This document shows, in pieces, positions 60,283 through 64,000 of a stretch of 64,000 bases of DNA; the stretch's first letter is position 1, and every line of letters starts with the position of its first letter. Location: NCBI RefSeq assembly GCF_963676065.1, contig NZ_OY780933.1:2264001-2328000 (forward strand). The letters are read 5' to 3'. Below the pieces are notes generated by a model. That model was given only the letters and a program-made list of their open reading frames with translations. It searched no databases and was not told the DNA's origin. The stretch comes from Maridesulfovibrio sp. (GTDB taxonomy: Bacteria > Desulfobacterota > Desulfovibrionia > Desulfovibrionales > Desulfovibrionaceae). The translations under genes and the position numbers were made by a program.

Positions 60283-61182
60283 TTACCAATCTGAAGAAGA
60301 AGGTTTCCTTCGGTGTTTGGGCGTGGTGACCTTTTTGACCTCAATCTTGCGGCTCGCCATTTGAATACGAGTCTTATGCTGAAGTTCTTTCATAACCTTG
60401 TACATGTTTCGCTTCATCTTGGCGGTATTGAGAGAGGACTTGTACCAATAATTATGCAGGGAGCTGGTGTTCATGCAGGTAGAGCAGGGACGGAGGCTGT
60501 CATATCCTGAAAAAATCACCAGAAAATCTTCAATTTCCAACATCTCATCCATGCTGAAACCATCGAAGGTCAAGGTCCATTCCACTGCGGGACCCATAGC
60601 AGCACTATTGCTGTCTGCGCCGGCCCAGAGTGAATTTAGCTTGGTCGCGAGTGCATCTCCTACCTCCTGACCGAAAGGCTGGGCGATATCTCCAAGGGCT
60701 TCGTGAGCAGTGGTTTTGGTAAATGGCGGGGTAATGGCTTTATAAGCCGCTGGTGAAATTTCAAAATTACCAAACGCCCGGTTATCAACAACGGAAATCA
60801 AACGTCCGGTCACTCTGGCTTTGATTTGAAATAAGCCGTTAATTTTTTGAAGTCGGGGAAATACAGAAAAGATTACAATAACATCAGCACCGATATCACG
60901 TGCAATCTGAATAAGCTCAGTATCCTTGCGAAACTGACGGCCCTGCACGTGGGTGTCCATGGTAGCGGCCTCTTCAATCAGAACATCATATCCCTGATTA
61001 GTAAGAGAATTCTTGATCGCACCGTAGACTCGCTCAAATGCAGGACGTCCGCGCGGAACAGTTCCTTTAACCCCGTCTTCACCAGCAATAAGGATTCGTG
61101 GCATGTCAGTGGCGCCAGCCTGAATCGGCGCCACACATAACATCAACGCTAAAATAAAATATTTGAATGACGATAGTTGCAA
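60283..61182 (-). CDS. Secreted protein resembling CsgG/FlgT-type fold
   Basis: 299 residues; signal peptide (F-I-L-A-L-M-L-C-V-A-P-I-Q-A-G-A, cleavage about residue 25). A domain of strand-helix repeats (I-L-I-A-G-E-D-G-V-K-G-T, then A-D-V-I-V-I-F-S-V-F-P and I-K-A-R-V-T-G-R-L-I-S-V-V) resembles the ABD-like fold of CsgG, LpoB and FlgT. A C-terminal Cys pair (C-S-T-C) and a basic tail (K-H-R-R-K-P) follow. It is the first gene of the leftward operon, with a 484-bp divergent promoter region upstream. Function is inferred as envelope assembly, uncertain. Confidence 0.6.
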   Translation of the reverse strand: MQLSSFKYFILALMLCVAPIQAGATDMPRILIAGEDGVKGTVPRGRPAFERVYGAIKNSLTNQGYDVLIEEAATMDTHVQGRQFRKDTELIQIARDIGADVIVIFSVFPRLQKINGLFQIKARVTGRLISVVDNRAFGNFEISPAAYKAITPPFTKTTAHEALGDIAQPFGQEVGDALATKLNSLWAGADSNSAAMGPAVEWTLTFDGFSMDEMLEIEDFLVIFSGYDSLRPCSTCMNTSSLHNYWYKSSLNTAKMKRNMYKVMKELQHKTRIQMASRKIEVKKVTTPKHRRKPSSSDW

Positions 61183-61503
61183 AATTTCCTCCCCAAGAAA
61201 TTCCCACCTATAAATTTTGCAATGCTGAAATTATCAAAGCTACGCTTTGTAAGGACAAATAATTGCTTTCATAAGATAACAGATCAAATAGATTCAAGAA
61301 CAGCAGGGTTTTATCAGAAAACGATATTATTGAAAAGCTGATTGTTTACATTTTTTAATACTCAATATGCATCAGTAGAAGTGATTAATTACACATTTAA
61401 GAATGTCATCTCAAGTAACTTATAAATATATTGCAATGAGATTTACGGGGTGCTATTGGTCTGTGTGTTTTTTTAGTATTTATAAATATTAATCAATCGT
61501 TAA

Positions 61504-61543
61504 ACACATATAAGGTATGTTCATCGACACATATAAGGTATGT
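61504..61543. repeat. 17-bp direct repeat in the divergent promoter region
   Basis: Two identical copies of ACACATATAAGGTATGT (61504-61520, 61527-61543), 23 bp apart, followed by CGACATATTA, a partial copy. They lie between the two divergent secreted-protein operons, so a shared regulator site is plausible. The rest of 61183-61666 is AT-rich without a gene. Confidence 0.65.
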
Positions 61544-61666
61544 ATTTCGACATATTAAAATTTATGATCAATCAAAGATTAGTTTACTAATTTTTTCTAT
61601 AGAGGCGTTAATGATGCTTCAATGAATTTAAAATCAATTTTGCGTGTGAATACTCAGGGAGGTGGG

Positions 61667-62752
61667 ATGAAACGCTTAATATTGATCTTCTGTCTCATGC
61701 TGATTTTTCCTACTACAGCTCAGGCAGTACATGGAACAGGCAATGGCGAGACCAAGGATCTTGCCCTTCGAGCAGCATTGCAAAGCGCTGTCGAATCTGG
61801 TGTGGGGATATATCTTTCATCAAGCAGTGTAGTGGATGACGTAGAATTACTTAAGGACACCGTCGTCTCGCATGCTCATGGATTTGTCAAATCATACAAA
61901 ATTATTTCAGCTAAAGCTGACTCTGACGATATGTGGAGCGTGGAAATTGACGCTCAAATCAGCAAAGACATACTCGAAAGTCACGTCAGCGTCCTTGAAA
62001 CACTGATGAAACTTGGCGGGCACCCAAGGGTTATAGTGGTACCGGACAACAGTGATTTTGCCGCAATCTCACTGAACACTGAAGTTTTTGAGCCACTCAT
62101 GGAATCAGTCCGGTCTGTCTTTCGTGACGATTTTCGTTTTGACGTAATTCCCTGCACCGAAGTGCGCTCACTCATTCACTGCAAACCAACGATTGAAAAT
62201 ATCAAAAGAGCTGCAACTAAAATCGGTGTTGATTTTATTGTAGCAGTCTCCATCACCGAGAAGCGCAATGGTAATTTAAATCTTATAATGCGTACCTTCC
62301 AAACTGTAAATAAAACAGAACTCGGTGCCTTCCGGGCGTCCATTAAAGCCAAGGGGCTGAAAAGACTGAAAGGCAGACCCTATTTCAAGGCAGTAGCTGA
62401 ATTAGCTGAACCGGAAGTTTTTAAGACCTCAATCAATGCAGCCCAAAGCGTTGTAGGCGTGTTGCACGATGAGGTTGAGGGGGGCAACGGAACTCTTTAC
62501 AGAGTAGTGCTCATCGACTTCAAAGACACCGACACAATCATCAGTCTTCTTGAAGACATTCCCGGCTCTGTCAGCATTAAGCCGGTTTTGCGAACTTCCA
62601 AACGATGCAGGCTGGAATACCGCTCGCACCTCACCCCCACCCAGTTATCCGGTAAAATACTCTCCGAACTGTCTCGAAATGGAGCCAAGGTCCTCCACAA
62701 ACAGGAAGGGAAGACCTTGAAATATAAAAATGATATTAAAAAAGAATTTTAG
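61667..62752 (+). CDS. FlgT-like periplasmic protein
   Basis: 361 residues from ATG 61667, with GGAGGTGGG immediately before it; an earlier in-frame ATG at 61622 is unlikely. Signal peptide (L-I-L-I-F-C-L-M-L-I-F-P-T-T-A-Q-A, cleavage about residue 18). Residues about 20-110 match the FlgT N-terminal domain pattern (G-x-G-x-x-x-x-x-A-L-R-A-A-L-Q-S-A-V-E-S-G-V-G and then the G-F-V-K-S-Y-K-I-I), and the following part resembles the CsgG-like middle domain. FlgT in Vibrio builds the H-ring of the flagellar motor; here flagellar genes are absent. Confidence 0.7.
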   Translation: MKRLILIFCLMLIFPTTAQAVHGTGNGETKDLALRAALQSAVESGVGIYLSSSSVVDDVELLKDTVVSHAHGFVKSYKIISAKADSDDMWSVEIDAQISKDILESHVSVLETLMKLGGHPRVIVVPDNSDFAAISLNTEVFEPLMESVRSVFRDDFRFDVIPCTEVRSLIHCKPTIENIKRAATKIGVDFIVAVSITEKRNGNLNLIMRTFQTVNKTELGAFRASIKAKGLKRLKGRPYFKAVAELAEPEVFKTSINAAQSVVGVLHDEVEGGNGTLYRVVLIDFKDTDTIISLLEDIPGSVSIKPVLRTSKRCRLEYRSHLTPTQLSGKILSELSRNGAKVLHKQEGKTLKYKNDIKKEF

Positions 62753-62779
62753 TTTTTTTAGTGAATAGGAGTCACAATA

Positions 62780-63877
62780 ATGCAATTCAGGTTCCGCTTC
62801 TCTCGCCGTTTTTTGATCATCATGTTTTGTTTCAGTTTCATAATTTTCGGAGGTTGTGTTGGCAAAAGAGCTACACTTCAGCACGAAGATCAGGTTAGCG
62901 ATGTATTCGGCAGCAACTATTTAGTTCCTAAATTCCCCAAAGATGATGCCTGCATCGGTTACTGGGTCTCACCCAAAGGCCGATTTGTGGCTGATGCGCA
63001 TTCTGAGGATATTGAAACCAGAACAGAACGCTCCCACAGCTCAATGGAGCAGGACTTTGCGTTCAGCGTAGGACTGGGTGTCACTGGTCAGACTTTCGCT
63101 GGTCCGGGAGGACACGCAGGCATTGATATCGGTGATCTGGACCGTACTCAGTTTCAGGGACTTGAAATCATAACCCCTGAAAATCTGGCAGAGATTTCAT
63201 TTGAGCCCAATACCCCATACGTTACGGAAGCAATGCGTCTGACCCGCTATGATCTCGCATCAAAAGATAATTTTAAAACCGAGGCCGGAATAAAAGCCGG
63301 AACGACTATCGGTATTGGGGCAGCTCATACTGGTGTAGGAACTGATGCCAACAGCGGAACCAGCGGTGACGGACTTGTTGTTGCCTACAAGCTGGAAATG
63401 CTCGACACGATTATCCAAAAGAAGTCAGGTTATCTGCCTTTGGCGCTGAATAAAAACGTCAGCTATGACGAGGCCGGACTTTTTGCCAAAGTCAGACTGG
63501 CAACAGTCAAAGGCGGCTCAGGCACCCCGCTTCCATACAATATTCGTTGGGCCTGTGATGCTGCCGAAGCACAAAGCAGAGCCATGATAGCCGCTTGGAT
63601 TATTGAGATAAAATCTCTGGGAGAACGTGAGATAAATGCGAAAATCGGTTTCCCAGCTCTGCCCACTTTAAACGGGTGCAGTAAATTTACCCAGGTAATA
63701 GATTCCTACCAGAAACATGGTACCGACACCTTTGTAAGAATTAAGGCCAACATAACTATTCTTGATTCAGAAGTGGATAACTATCTCAGACCTAAGGTCT
63801 TCGATGCCCGCATTGCATTTGTTGTTGAAGAATTTACCATCCGTGAAGTTTCTCCCCGTGAATTAGCCGCAAAATAG
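62780..63877 (+). CDS. Lipoprotein of unknown function
   Basis: 365 residues. A membrane-helix signal (F-L-I-I-M-F-C-F-S-F-I-I-F-G-G-C) ends in a lipobox-type F-G-G-C (Cys near residue 26). The remaining sequence is beta-rich and glycine-rich, with no motif I can name. It starts 27 bases after the FlgT-like gene, so both are in one unit. A likely surface or periplasmic partner of it. Confidence 0.6.
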   Translation: MQFRFRFSRRFLIIMFCFSFIIFGGCVGKRATLQHEDQVSDVFGSNYLVPKFPKDDACIGYWVSPKGRFVADAHSEDIETRTERSHSSMEQDFAFSVGLGVTGQTFAGPGGHAGIDIGDLDRTQFQGLEIITPENLAEISFEPNTPYVTEAMRLTRYDLASKDNFKTEAGIKAGTTIGIGAAHTGVGTDANSGTSGDGLVVAYKLEMLDTIIQKKSGYLPLALNKNVSYDEAGLFAKVRLATVKGGSGTPLPYNIRWACDAAEAQSRAMIAAWIIEIKSLGEREINAKIGFPALPTLNGCSKFTQVIDSYQKHGTDTFVRIKANITILDSEVDNYLRPKVFDARIAFVVEEFTIREVSPRELAAK

Positions 63878-63898
63878 TTTGCCACAAAGGAAGCATCT

Positions 63899-64000
63899 AT
63901 GAAAACTCTGACTCTAAGGTATCTTATTGCCTTAACTCTGACTCTGTTATGCGGTTTTGCAACTCAAGCTGAAGCTGGCTCGAAACCTGAAATAAGTGAA
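63899..64000 (+). CDS. Secreted protein, 3' end beyond the window
   Basis: The first 34 codons are visible from ATG 63899, with AAGGAAG upstream. They encode a signal peptide (Y-L-I-A-L-T-L-T-L-L-C-G-F-A-T-Q-A-E-A, cleavage after A-E-A). The gene continues the rightward operon; nothing more can be said. Confidence 0.7.
   Translation, partial: MKTLTLRYLIALTLTLLCGFATQAEAGSKPEISE

Overview
The window looks like the chromosome of a marine Desulfovibrionaceae (Maridesulfovibrio-like) sulfate reducer. The clearest marker is dsrC, the sulfite-reduction sulfur carrier with both C-terminal cysteines. Gram-negative envelope genes (lpxC, TolC, lipoproteins) and sigma-54 regulation agree with this. The genus is inferred from gene content only.

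Layout. 1-10.6 kb is a housekeeping core: the end of a glycosyltransferase, a methyltransferase, a YcaO-TPR protein, dsrC, rpmE, a DUF1385 membrane protein, prfA, prmC, lpxC and a molybdopterin oxidoreductase, with clear terminators between units. At 10.77 kb is tRNA-Ala(GGC). Its anticodon-arm-to-CCA half is the left end of a 24-kb integrated element (10.80-34.81 kb). The element has a tyrosine recombinase at the far end, matching att repeats, paired 11-bp repeats inside both ends (candidate arm sites), a Prim-Pol/DUF3987 replication protein, an RP4-like oriT, MobC, a relaxase, and two genes nested in the relaxase in another frame (ColE1-type mobB/mobD layout). It encodes no type IV secretion, so it is best read as an integrative mobilizable element. 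Cargo is a defence block (LA2681-type HEPN protein, Ser/Thr kinase plus RNase H-fold-like partner, AbiEi/AbiEii) and a copper/silver block (CusCBA-type efflux, SpoIIE phosphatase, Met-rich periplasmic protein, SHOCT protein).

34.8-48 kb is an acetoin/2,3-butanediol module: AcoR, E2 with two subunit-binding domains, Lin0512, E1 alpha/beta, AcoX, DUF6506, thioesterase, AhpD-like protein, LipB, LipA, metallo-beta-lactamase-fold protein and butanediol dehydrogenase. A recurring palindrome, TGTYC-N7-GRACA, is paired upstream of -24/-12 promoters at three places, which suggests one AcoR regulon covering E1/E2, lipoylation and butanediol oxidation. No E3 is encoded here. Further tRNA-Ala 3'-end remnants at 34.8, 48.0 and 49.7 kb suggest stacked insertions at this tRNA.

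49.7-52.4 kb is a junction: a candidate structured RNA, an autoregulated TetR gene, and a pseudogene with an in-frame amber codon joined to an integrase fragment. 52.4-64 kb carries mostly secreted proteins of unknown role: a FliG-C-like protein, a membrane protein, a Sel1-repeat protein, a CHAP hydrolase, and two divergent operons of lipoproteins and periplasmic proteins, some resembling FlgT/CsgG-type folds. The last gene runs off the window.
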